The notes under the pieces: generated by a model
The model's database searches: none
What the model was told of the DNA's origin: nothing
The model's input: only the letters and a program-made list of their open reading frames with translations
Shown here: one piece after another, positions 1 through 9,810 of the stretch
Position numbering within the stretch: the stretch's first letter is position 1
Layout: every line of letters begins with the position of its first letter
Assembly: GCA_951799445.1 (NCBI GenBank)
Contig: OX637288.1
Coordinates: 11,534,501-11,598,500, forward strand
Source of the DNA: Pseudisothecium myosuroides
Lineage: Eukaryota; Streptophyta; Bryopsida; Hypnales; Lembophyllaceae
DNA: 64,000 bases
Direction: 5' to 3'
Made by a program: the position numbers and the translations under genes

Positions 1-560
1 TAATCTACCTAGGCTGCTTGGTCCAGAAACCCCCTTGCATATTATACAATAATTTTTTTAATCATATAGTCAAAAGTTATGAAAATTGTTGGGACTTAAT
101 GAAAACCTCGTCTACATATTGTGTGAAAATTTCAAAGAAAAAAATAAAGATTCCATTTATAGTGAGTTGTCTAAAAAATGCAGCTTGGTCTTTTAGAGGT
201 TAAAGAATGAAAGTAAATGGTTGAAATGTAATTGTAGAATATCTTAAATAAATCACATTGTTGAAACGTTGTGACATAGGTCATTTTGTAAATGATTTTG
301 GATCTTTCTAAATATACTTCAAAGATGCTTCCATACAACATTTCAACTCTAGAAAGAGAAGGTCTATCATTGAGGTAGTAAACAAAAAATTATTAGATTC
401 TTGGATGAATAAGTGCATTCTTCATTTCTATAGGAACTCTAGAAGTAATTCTTTAAACCATTTTGCTCCTCCGTGGCATGTTACGCTAAAGCTTCATAAT
501 TCTTGATTTTGAGACCTATAAAAATTCTAAAAATCATCCAAAAATATATATGTGCTTTTT
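1..560. repeat. AT-rich dispersed repeat, partial copy at the window edge
   Basis: No gene is seen. Bases 1-200 resemble 42340-42520 (same orientation), and 340-560 closely resemble 17920-18130, including a shared run that starts with 'ttcttggat' and ends near 'aatcatccaaaaatat'. These look like pieces of one dispersed AT-rich family. No terminal repeats or coding capacity were found, so the class is unknown. Confidence 0.5.
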
Positions 561-1743
561 AAAATATTAATCCCTAAAGGATAACATTGACTTTTGTGAC
601 AATATAGCATTTTTGGTCAAGTCACCACTTGTAGAATAATACGTATTTTGAGACAAAATTTTCAGAGGGTGTGTGCCCAAGGAGTACCTTTTGATGGCAA
701 AGATTTTCAAACCTTTATGATTTGTGGACAAAAAGTTATTGCGAGAAAAGTCATTTTGCTTCTTTGGAGGGCAGCATGGGCCCCTCTGTTTACATTCTGG
801 TTGAAATTTTGGGATATTGCTCAAAGGTGGGGGGCAGAGGATCTAAGATTGCTAAAAAATGGATTCCTATTCCTTCTCCTCAATTGTTAGTCTTGCCGCC
901 AGGAGCAATTGTAGACTACTTTCATGCACAATGGAAAGAAGGTTGTTGTATTTGTCTATGGACTAGATTATTACAGTGAACAAAGAATTTTCAAATGACA
1001 CCAAAAATCAATGCATAATTCTTCTAATTCTTTTGTGGGACTATACTCTTCATCAATATAAAAGTACTACTACAAAATGAAATTCAAGAACATAATAAAT
1101 TTGAAGATATTTTCATGCAAAATAAAGATTGTAGCACCTTTCTACACAATATGACATCAATATCTGTGCAACTCCTGAAGTTCTCCACTCATGAACATCA
1201 ATTTTGGTTTTACTATAGGATTTGCACTAATTCCTACTATGATACACTTTTCTACTATACTAATCATCTTAATCTTTTTCGTACCCTGTCTACCTACCTG
1301 TAATACTATGATACACTTTTCTACTGAACCATCAAAAAAAAAATGATAATATCATCCTACTCCCACTTTTACGAAGTTGAAAAAATAAAGAAACAAAAAA
1401 GACCAGTCCAAACCTTTTTGTTGGCTGCATTCATGAACCAATTCAATTCCAACAAAAATTCATTGCATCGGTCCTATACTCAGCGCTGGAGGTACCCAAG
1501 GTGGCGGGTTGTTGGCCTTCCTTAACATGGAAACAGTGTGTATTGGGAGAAAAACTTCCGAGCAGGGCTTTTTTTTTTGGCAAAATTTCGCCAGATTCCA
1601 ACTCCCTCTGACAGATTTCCGCCACTCTGCCTGGCTCCCTCCAAATATTCACCAACAAACGGAGGGCACAGAAGGATTCCACTGTTCATCTACAGTGCAA
1701 AAAAAAAGCCCTGCTTCCGAGGCGCCTAAGGAGAGGCAAATCC
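561..1743. other. AT-rich stretch without a recognisable gene
   Basis: Short open frames occur but none shows a recognisable motif or coding-like composition. From about 1440 the base composition becomes GC-richer, leading into the decayed LINE end that follows. Bases 1509-1742 may be frame-shifted upstream coding sequence of that element. Confidence 0.4.
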
Positions 1744-2213
1744 ATGTGGTCCATGCTTTGTGGGTCCGTGGCATGGCTCACCTGGTTGGATTGCAACGAC
1801 TTGTGTCGTTTTAACAACACGCCTTGGTCCGATCGCAAGCTCAAGGAGGCTCTTTGGCAGGCGTTCATGGATCACGCCCGGATTGTGTGGTTGAAAGCGG
1901 GCAAGCTGTCCGAACTCTACTCAAATAAGGTAGATGAGTTTTTGTGCAAGTTTGATAATGTCTGGTTACAAACAGGGTTTTTAGACAGTCGCAGATAGCT
2001 CGAGATTCATTGGAACCTGACCAAGCCTAAATTAGGCGCCTTCATGTAAGGCACAGGGTAACAACCATTCTCTTGTTTGTTTGTTTGTGATTTGGTGTGT
2101 GTTGGTATGCTTTCTGAAAATTAGAAAAAAAAAAGATTCGCTGCGGTTTCGTCCTCTGATTTTTGTATTGTTCGTTATTGCAATGGGAATCGTCCATTTG
2201 TTCAAAAAAAAAA
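1744..2213 (+). mobile_element. 3' end of a decayed non-LTR retrotransposon (LINE)
   Basis: The open stretch 1744-1998 contains 'SVAWLTWLDCNDLCRFNN' followed by 'LWQAFMDHARIVWLKA'. This resembles the post-reverse-transcriptase tail of plant LINE polyproteins, which typically read W-x-x-W-x-x-R-N-D-x-x-F-N-N and then a W/Y-rich helix. After the stop come a GT-rich stretch with repeated TTTG and a short A-run near 2204-2213, as expected of a LINE 3' UTR and tail. No reverse-transcriptase core is present in frame upstream, so this is a 5'-truncated, decayed copy. The call rests on a remembered family pattern, not a search. Confidence 0.4.
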
Positions 2214-2280
2214 TCCCAACAAAATTCAAAAACCGAGTTCCGTCATTCCATCTAATTTAGAACCACGATGACTACCGACC

Positions 2281-2800
2281 ATGACTGCGAATATTGATGA
2301 TTTGCTTTGTATTCACATAGACAACGAAATTATTGCCAAATCGCAAGAGACAAGTGCAGAGCATGGCACATCAAATGATTACAAATAGTCAAATTGGGAC
2401 TGGAAGAAGAGCTATACTGCGCAAATTGAAGTGGCTATCAATGACTTGAGATCTTTGAGGTCGGATGGAACGAGAATCCAAACTTTGAAGATCAAAGCGG
2501 AAATCAAAGATTTGCCTTCACTACAAGAGAAAGGGGTATTTTAAGTAGTGTCCTGGACATCACGTCTTTTAAGTAACGTCTTTTAAGTAAGTTTTTAAGT
2601 AAAACTTTACTAAAAAGACAATCTTTTTAGTAAAATTTTACTTAAAAACTTAAAAGACGTTACTTAAAAGACGTGATGTCTAGGACACTACTTAAAACAC
2701 CCCTTTCTCTTGTAGTACTTGTTTGTGGTTGGATGGGACAACTAACAAAGGGAAGCTCATTGAATACTTGCCACTTCAAGATTTGCAATTCCATCGCTAG
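2281..2800 (+). pseudogene. Broken gene-like reading frame split by a MITE
   Basis: Starting at the ATG at 2281 a coding-like frame (opening 'MTANIDDLLCIHIDNEI') runs to 2518 with one internal TAG at 2386-2388. A hairpin element and its 3-bp target duplication occupy 2519-2720. If both are skipped, the same frame resumes at 2721 ('CLWLDGTTNKGKLIEYL') and ends at a TAG at 2798-2800. The frame continuity across the element suggests it landed in former coding sequence. The protein family is not recognised. It could be a gene remnant or part of an older transposon. Confidence 0.4.
2519..2717. mobile_element. CACTA-type hairpin MITE, copy 1
   Basis: The element begins CACTACAAGAGAAAGGGG and ends with the complement CCCCTTTCTCTTGTAGTA, whose last base is mutated from G to A. 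It is flanked by the 3-bp direct repeat CTT (2516-2518 and 2718-2720). The two halves are almost fully complementary, so the whole 199 bp folds into one long hairpin rich in TTTTAAGT motifs. CACTA ends and a 3-bp target duplication place it with the En/Spm (CACTA) superfamily as a non-autonomous foldback element. A sister copy lies at 14994-15214. Confidence 0.85.
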
Positions 2801-4711
2801 GAACAGCTGTTATTGAATGTTTTGTTATTGAGATCGGTGTTGGAGCTTTATAGTGGTCATTGATCTATTGCACAAACACAAAAGGAGAGAACTAGCTACA
2901 ACATTGCCAAACCTTTTGAAGGTATATTGATCTGTTGGAGGTCAACTTCTATAACTTGTTACAAAGAAGGAAGGAGCATTTGAGTTGCAAGGCACCAAAG
3001 TGGTGAAATTACTAGATGTGACTCACTTGCACTCCTTGCCTGTCCCAAGAGGGAGTTTAAAGTGGCCTGCCAATCCACAACCAAGTAACCATTGTTACCA
3101 CTTCTATAGGCAATCTGCACGTTACTAAGAGTGGTGCCAACAACAATAGCTTCATCCGAAAAATCATGTGCTCATAAAAGAGCAAGTGTGGCTAGATTTG
3201 GCATATACATCTACAACAAGCAGCCTCAAAGGCAATGTCAAGGATTCCTCGCTTCATGAACAAAAAATGGTAAGCTATAGCTTCTGTATTTTTTCTAATA
3301 AACACAATTAGTCTTTACTTACATGCTTTCTTAAAAAAATGAATACATGAAGGAGAAGATGACTTACCTTGGGTCATTGCAAGAAACACTTGTACGAGAA
3401 CATTGTCACAAAGGGAGTGTCGAAGCTTTCTTTTGCGATAACTTTTGAAGCATGACTTGCATGAATTCGAAATTCTTATTGGAGATGTTTCCCTTGAGTG
3501 TAATCAAATCTCATATTTTTCAATGAAATTAAAAAATCATTTTATACTTAAAAATCAATTAAATTAATACATTTTGAGTCAATACATTTTAATCACATTT
3601 TGAGTTTTAGGGATTTTGAGTACCATGGAGTCCCCAAATTTAATGATCTAGAGCTGAAATTTCAATGGTCTATTTCTATAGTAGGAAGTCATACTTCTAC
3701 CAAGGGAAATTTAAAAATATTTTATTTTATGCCCTCTATGTTCATGCAAACAGGGTTCCCTTGTGTGTGCAATTTTGGATATTGAAAATGGTCTCAGGAT
3801 CATTATTCTAGTGAAATCTCTTCATTACAAAGTCTTTCCAAATGGCTAATTTTTATTTTCTTTGAAATTATTTTTCCTATTTTTTACAAATTAAAACATC
3901 AAAATATCTATTTTCTTGCAATTGAATCGCACTTTTCTAGTTCTTCTACTTAGAGAAGTTTTTTTTTTTTTTTCCTTCATAAAATAACTTTTTATTACAG
4001 GTGTATACATTTCTCATATTTTTAATATTAAATTTTTTTTTTTTTTTAAGTTTTACAAAATATTCAAAAAAATGACTGAAAACAACCAAAATGGAACAAA
4101 ACGCAAGTCTTTCATGCAACGACCCCCTCCCGCATTTTTTTGGAGGTAGCTTGTAAAGGAGGATCTCTCTTTGAGACGCAATGAACAAATTTTGATGAGG
4201 TGAGATGAGGTTCTAGATGTAGCGCGAGATTGTAGGACTATACAACTGTGTCCAAGCGATACCTCCTCTTCCAACAGCAACAAGCAATAGTTACTAAAGT
4301 CTATAGACCTATATGAGGTTTTAGATTAGATCTCAATCACGTCAATGCTTCCATTGACATGCCAACCAGGGAACAAAATCTGGACCTTGTTGACAATGAA
4401 GAGGAAGAAGAAGAAGGGTCAGTAGAGGCACAAGATTCAAGTTGCATGGATTACTCACAAGATTCAAGAAAGATAGAAGAAGACAATGAGTCAAGAAGGA
4501 AAGAATTTTTTTGGCCATCCAAGGTTCTATACTTACAAAAAAATTTATCCTCCAAAAAAAGTAAGAAAAAAAGACCATGGCATGAGAAACGGAACAAAAA
4601 TGAAGACGCTTAGAGCGGCAAATATCAAGAAGAAGAAACAATTCAAATTCAAGTCAAATGTTTGGAGGAGCATCGAATCCAAAGCCCAAACAAGCCAACA
4701 ACTTCATGACA
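2801..4711. other. Intergenic DNA with low-complexity frames
   Basis: Bases 2801-3500 look like decayed coding or transcribed sequence but every frame is interrupted. Bases 3500-4340 are AT-rich. At 4359-4719 overlapping frames give a poly-Glu stretch followed by Lys-rich sequence. This is compositionally biased, matches no family I know, and is not called as a gene. Confidence 0.35.
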
Positions 4712-4882
4712 CACTATAAAAAAATCATTTTGTTTTGACAAATTTTCTTGGACATCCACCTGTTTTTACGGTAACAACAATGTCAAATATAATATTGAGA
4801 TGTTACGTTTGACATAGTTGTTAACACAAAAAGGTGGATGTCCAAAAAAATGCAAAAAAGACAATGCATGTTTCTTGTAATG
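4712..4882. mobile_element. Second hairpin MITE family, degenerate copy
   Basis: The left end reads CACTATAAAAAAATC. The interior is palindromic: the arm around 4750-4770 (GGACATCCACC) is complementary to 4832-4842, and GTAACAACAATGTC is answered by TTTGACATAGTTGTTAAC. The interior matches the better-preserved element at 40780-40975. The right end is decayed; the best candidate is CTTGTAATG ending at 4882, and no clear target duplication remains. Confidence 0.5.
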
Positions 4883-4888
4883 GCGCCA

Positions 4889-5100
4889 AGTTTGCGATGA
4901 AGAAGTTGGATATCACATGGCCCAGGTGGAACCATGTGTTGAGTCCAAAATATCAACATCAACTTCAAGGAAACTACTGAACCTACGAGAGTTGCGGCTA
5001 ATGGAGGAGCCAATAGAGCTGCTCGAGAGCACAAAATTGGTAGTGGAGGGCAAGCCAGGTTCAAAATTTGGCTTTGCAACTTGCTAGGGAGTAGGTTGTA
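4889..5100 (+). pseudogene. Possible BED-finger remnant of a hAT transposase
   Basis: One frame reads 'AKFAMKKLDITWPRWNHVLS'. After a frame change another reads 'NGGANRAAREHKIGSGG'. A tryptophan-rich start followed by G-G-x-x-R-x-x-x-H resembles the BED zinc finger at the start of plant hAT transposases. The cysteine pair is not evident and the frame is broken, so this is weak evidence for a decayed fragment. Confidence 0.2.
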
Positions 5101-7244
5101 GCCCAATCCTTCAACTTCTGGCTACTATGGCTTCTAAGATTTATTAGGGTTGTTATACTAGTAAAATTTTCATATTTTTTGTTGGCAACTGAGAAGAGGT
5201 TCCAACGCACTAAAAAACATGACATTTGGATATTCCTCGAGGGGTGCACTTCCATTTTTTTGTTGGAGACGTGCACTCAATTGAAGGGTTATTATAATTA
5301 TCTTGCTCCTAAATTTTAGAAATGGCTTAGAAGTAAATTAGAGTCATTGTAATGGGTTTGAAGGCCTTATAAGTAATGAAGGGTAGGAAAAAATATTGAG
5401 TTTTAGATTTTTTTTTTAATTCTAAACTATCTTTGCCAAAAATTAAAAAATAAAATCTGAATTTTTTAGGAGTACTTCTGGAGTGTGCTACATGTGGTAT
5501 TTTCTGTATTAACAAGGTATGTGGTATCCAAGGTTGGAACTAGTTACTATTTGTTGTATGCTTGGTTGTACGTGAATAATTAGTGTACAAGGTGGATTGG
5601 TGTACTAGCCGCAATGTAGTCGTTGGGACATGAATAGCAGAAGTGGCAGGAATGGCCGAATGGGTGACGGCACACACCTTGGATATCGGCACCTACGCTG
5701 TTGGGTTTGATTTGAGCAAAAAATTTAGGATTTCAAACTCCTCGTCTGCTTTTGGTGAACGAAGAATTTTAGGTTGTGAGATGCAACTACTATGATTGTG
5801 CGGTTTAGGGTTACGGGTTTTTTTTTGGAAAGGGTTTGTACATGCTTTAGGATTGAAGTTTAGGGTGAGGGTTGGTGGTAACGACTGCACAAAGTGTTTC
5901 AAATTTGGGACTCAGGATGGTGTCGATTTGCACAATGCATGTGGATGCTACATTCTATCACTTTTTCCATTGTTTTGAACTTGGTAATTGTTTGTATTCA
6001 ATTGTTATTGGTCAGGACTTTGTGATTCAAAGTACTCTATGGTATTGGATGAGTTTTGTAATTGAAATTTGTGCTTGGAAATCGCATTAGTTTGTGCTAG
6101 AAACTCATTTTACATTGTGATTGGAAGTATTACGTACATAAATCCACTTTGGCTTAGTCATTTGCACTTTGCTTTTGAATACTTTTCCAAATTCTAACTT
6201 TTGGCTTTCATAGTAGGACTTTGCTTTTTAAAATAGTTTCAAATTCAAACTTCTAGCTTTCACAATAGCACTTTGCTTTTGAATCCAAAATTGAATTGAA
6301 AATGGTTTGTGCTTGCAGCTTCTTCAAAGTTTAAAGTCCTTAGTTTTCAAATCTAGTGTTTGAATCCAGCATTCAAAATGTTGTATTTATAATTAACATA
6401 GGGTACCTAGAAATAGTGCAATTTTTTTTAATGAAGTATAGAGTATATGTAATTATCTAAATTATCTAAATTTAGATAAATATAGCCCTATGAAAATTTC
6501 CAAAATTTACCTACATAGCCTCTATGTAATAAGGGCTCAGTTGTACAATACCTACAAACATACTATATAGTGCACCTTCCGAGGGATATTCTATTAAAAA
6601 ATTAAGAGTAGTTAAGTCTTCTTCTAGGTAGATGTTTTAAAATAATTTTTCAACATACGTACATATTGGATTTGGCTTTGTACACAGAGTGATGATGTTA
6701 GTTTTAGGCAAGGTCCAATATTAGATGTACCCAATTAATTGGGTAGACAGATGGATAGATGAGGATTGCATTGATTTCCATGAGGGTAGACATTGTTCAC
6801 TACCTCTTGTGTTGGGTGATTGCAAGAAACACTTGTCCTATTTCTTGTCCCCTTGTCCTTGGATGGGTGTTTTTTTGCTCATAACGTTTGCATTATATGT
6901 TTGTTTTGAGTGAAATTTGGAATGAAGATAAATGCAATAGTTGCAGACGTTGAGTAATTTTTTTAAAATTAAAAATTAGTTTATTGTTTTTAACGTGCCC
7001 CCAATTGGATGTCTACCTTGGCCATTTTGGAGATTTGAGTTCTATTTTTGACCCCAAAATGTGAATTTGAAGCCGTAAATTGGAAATGATGGAGGTCTAC
7101 TAACATTACAAGGACTAACAATGAGTTTCTATGAAAATAGGAGCATGTCGGTTGGGCACATAGGGTCTCAATGACCTTCCTTTGCGCAAAGGCTACAAAG
7201 ACCGGAAAATTTTCCTACGATAATTCTTGGGTGCACTGAGTACT
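5101..7244. other. AT-rich intergenic DNA with dispersed-repeat fragments
   Basis: No gene is seen. The stretch 6600-6720 (with 'gtacacagagtgatgatgtt') recurs at 34240-34330. Sequence near 5190 ('aaaagaggttccaac') recurs near 34150, and in reverse orientation near 29380 and 43720. These are pieces of a further dispersed family whose ends I could not define. Confidence 0.4.
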
Positions 7245-7395
7245 TATCTCTCTTGAAGAAATTCAAATTAATTAGAAAGTTTTTGTTATATTTGCAAATT
7301 CATTTTTACTTATTGTTGTAAAAATTATAGCAATTACATTTTATTACAAAGCTAACCACTATTAGAAAATTCAGTTTTTTTGTTGATTGGGTTGT

Positions 7396-7512
7396 GTTGA
7401 TTTGGATTACTTTTCTATTGATTTGGATCACTTTTCTATTGATTTGGATCACTTTTCTATTGATTTGGATCACTTTTCTATTGATTTGGATCACTTTTCT
7501 GTTGATTTGGAT
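7396..7512. repeat. 21-bp minisatellite
   Basis: About five and a half copies of a 21-bp unit (ATTGATTTGGATCACTTTTCT) stand in a row. It is absent from the matching part of the second duplication unit, so it arose after the duplication or was lost there. The reverse strand encodes repeated VIQINRK only because 21 is a multiple of three. Confidence 0.9.
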
Positions 7513-7949
7513 AATAACGAAGAGTTTTCAAATTAATAGATAACATATCATTTCATGTAAAAAAGAATATATGATTAAAACTCAATTACAAATTAAAAGA
7601 CTAAATTGAATCCAAAATTGGTATTTGATCACATGACAAAGGAATTGGTTGGTTATAGGATAAATGAACAATTATTAAAAGTTTTACTACAAATTCAAAT
7701 CAATCAATTCTAATATTTTTTGAATAGAATTGAACTATATTGATTTATTTTACTAGTGAGGGTGCAAAATTAGTGCACCTCCAAATTAGTGTCTCAACAA
7801 AATTTGTCATGTATTGTTTAGTACAATAATACTTTAGCCTACACTAATTTAAACCTATACTATCTGACTAGGATAAAAAACGTTCTTTGGCAAATAGAAA
7901 ACTCTATAGGAAACAAAGTACAACTATTTTCCATCCAAATGTTTAGAGA

Positions 7950-9310
7950 TTCATTGGGAAAAGTGGTGTGCTAGGGTGGGCACCCAAAATTCAATGAATG
8001 ATGATAGCAAAAAATTTAGAGAAATGATGATTTCTAAAATATAGATCACCATGTAGTATATTTTGGCAGTTTCTATTCTTTCCTTTGCATTTAAATTTAA
8101 GCCATGAAAATGATCTTTTTTGAATTTGAGACCAACTATTAATTTCAAGTCTAGTTTCTATTCCAATATGAAATTTTCATAAATCCCTAAAATGGAATAT
8201 TTTATTGGAATTTGAACTTTAAACCTATTACCATGGAATGCTGATTTTTTAATTTTAGAATGACATGTTAAACAATGTTGCACCATTGTGTGTCATACTA
8301 TAATGTACACCTATGAAGAAATTGTCAAATTTTTAAAAAGTATTTTCCATTTTATATAATTTTTTTTTCATTTTCTATTAAAAAAATTGACAATTATCCA
8401 AATTTTCACAATTTTTTTTGGAATTTTTATGACATATAGAAGGTATATAATCAAATATTTTAAAAAAAAATTCATTATTAGATAGTTGCAAAATAAGAGC
8501 ATACAGAGGAAGAACTTTGAAGTTTAAAAAAGTAATCATAGGCCTGTCTTTTCAAAGTTGAACCCTTAAAGAATGTTATTATTGTTTTTTGTCCTTTGAA
8601 GTTTGAAAAAATAGTCTTATGCCTATCTTTTCAAAATTCAACCATTAAACAATGTTAGTATTGTTTTTTATCCTTTGGATGACCACATCTAAATTTGTAG
8701 CTTGTAGGATGGGAAAATAAAATGTTTTTTCATCCAATTTTTTTAAAAAGTTGCTTGAGTATATTTTCAATGAATAATGTATTACAAATTTCCTCATTAT
8801 GGTATTATTGACTTTTCTAATGAAGAAGATGCTTAATCCACAGATCACCCTTATAGTATATTTTGGCCATTTCTTGCTATTTACTCTTGATGAGAATTAC
8901 AGCCATAAAAATGATTTTTTTTGAATTTGAGTTCAACTAATGAAATGAAGCTTATTGAGTGTACTTTCTACTCCAATTGGAAAATTTGAAACAATCATAA
9001 ATTTCAATACTTTAAAGCAATATGAACTTTGGGCCTATAAACATGGTTTGTTGATTGTCTAATTTTAGAGTGACATAGTAATTACAGTAACTTTGGTTTA
9101 TACCATGATCTTATACACTACAATATTCATCTACTAAAAAATTTCAGATTTTTTTGAGCGTATACTAAGTTCGATATGAATTCCCTTCATTTTTCTCTTA
9201 AGAAATTCTCAATAATTTCAATTTTTTCCCAAAAATTTGAAAATTTTATGACTTATAGAAGACATATTACTTCATGTTTGAAAAATAAATATAAAAATTT
9301 TCAGTGACAT
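7950..9310 (+). repeat. Dispersed ~450-bp AT-rich repeat family, two adjacent copies
   Basis: Copies at about 7950-8470 and 8830-9310 share ordered landmarks: 'atcaccatgtagtatattttgg', 'agccataaaaatgat', 'gaatttgag.ccaacta', 'tctaattttagaatgacat', 'acaccatgatgtacac' and 'atgacttatagaagacatat'. The same order occurs at 19740-20260, 30700-31140 and 31420-31750, and reversed at 26600-27000. No terminal repeats or coding sequence were seen. The wording of landmarks is consensus-like and individual copies differ. Confidence 0.65.
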
Positions 9311-9676
9311 CTAGTTGCAAAATGACAGCAACGAAAGTGGTGGGCTCTGAGGCTTGAAATCAGTGGTCACGGGTTCGTCCTTTTAAGGGTTAAAACAATG
9401 CGACTTTGCAGTGAACCTCACATGCGAAGCAGATGCATTCCATGCAAAGCATTCAGGTCACTCTAGTTACAGTGAACCAGTTCCTGACATGTGTCCTAGT
9501 AGGGGAAGCTGAACACTTGTACCTATCTTTTAAGACGACGTGGGAGCACTTGCTACTTGTTGAGTCCACCTGCTTTCGAACATACCTCCCCAACGGCATA
9601 GCCCTAACTCAGTCATGAGATAATGTGGAATTTCAGAAGGATTTTGCATGTAGGGTCGCCACTTCCCAACCAGCAC

Positions 9677-9684
9677 TATAAGTA
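9677..9684 (+). promoter_or_regulatory. TATA-like box of GAD copy 1
   Basis: The sequence TATAAGTA lies 127 bp upstream of the ATG in a GC-moderate leader. The aligned position in GAD copy 2 (22269-22276) reads TACAAGTA, so the second T of the box is lost there. This is a motif match only; no transcription start is known. Confidence 0.45.
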
Positions 9685-9810
9685 TGAGTCTCGGAGCAGA
9701 AAGAAACATTCAATCGTATTTTTTCAAGCACAGTTAAGAATTGATTTGAAGGAGAAGCAATCGTACCGGATCTAGGCTAGCACCGTTGAGATCATTCTCG
9801 GAACTGCACC

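Noticed and set aside
4359..4719. Acidic/basic protein gene
   Set aside because: Strong compositional bias in two overlapping frames, no recognisable domain, no supported splice or start context.
7306..7494. Minus-strand frame with repeated VIQINRK
   Set aside because: A by-product of the 21-bp minisatellite in AT-rich DNA.
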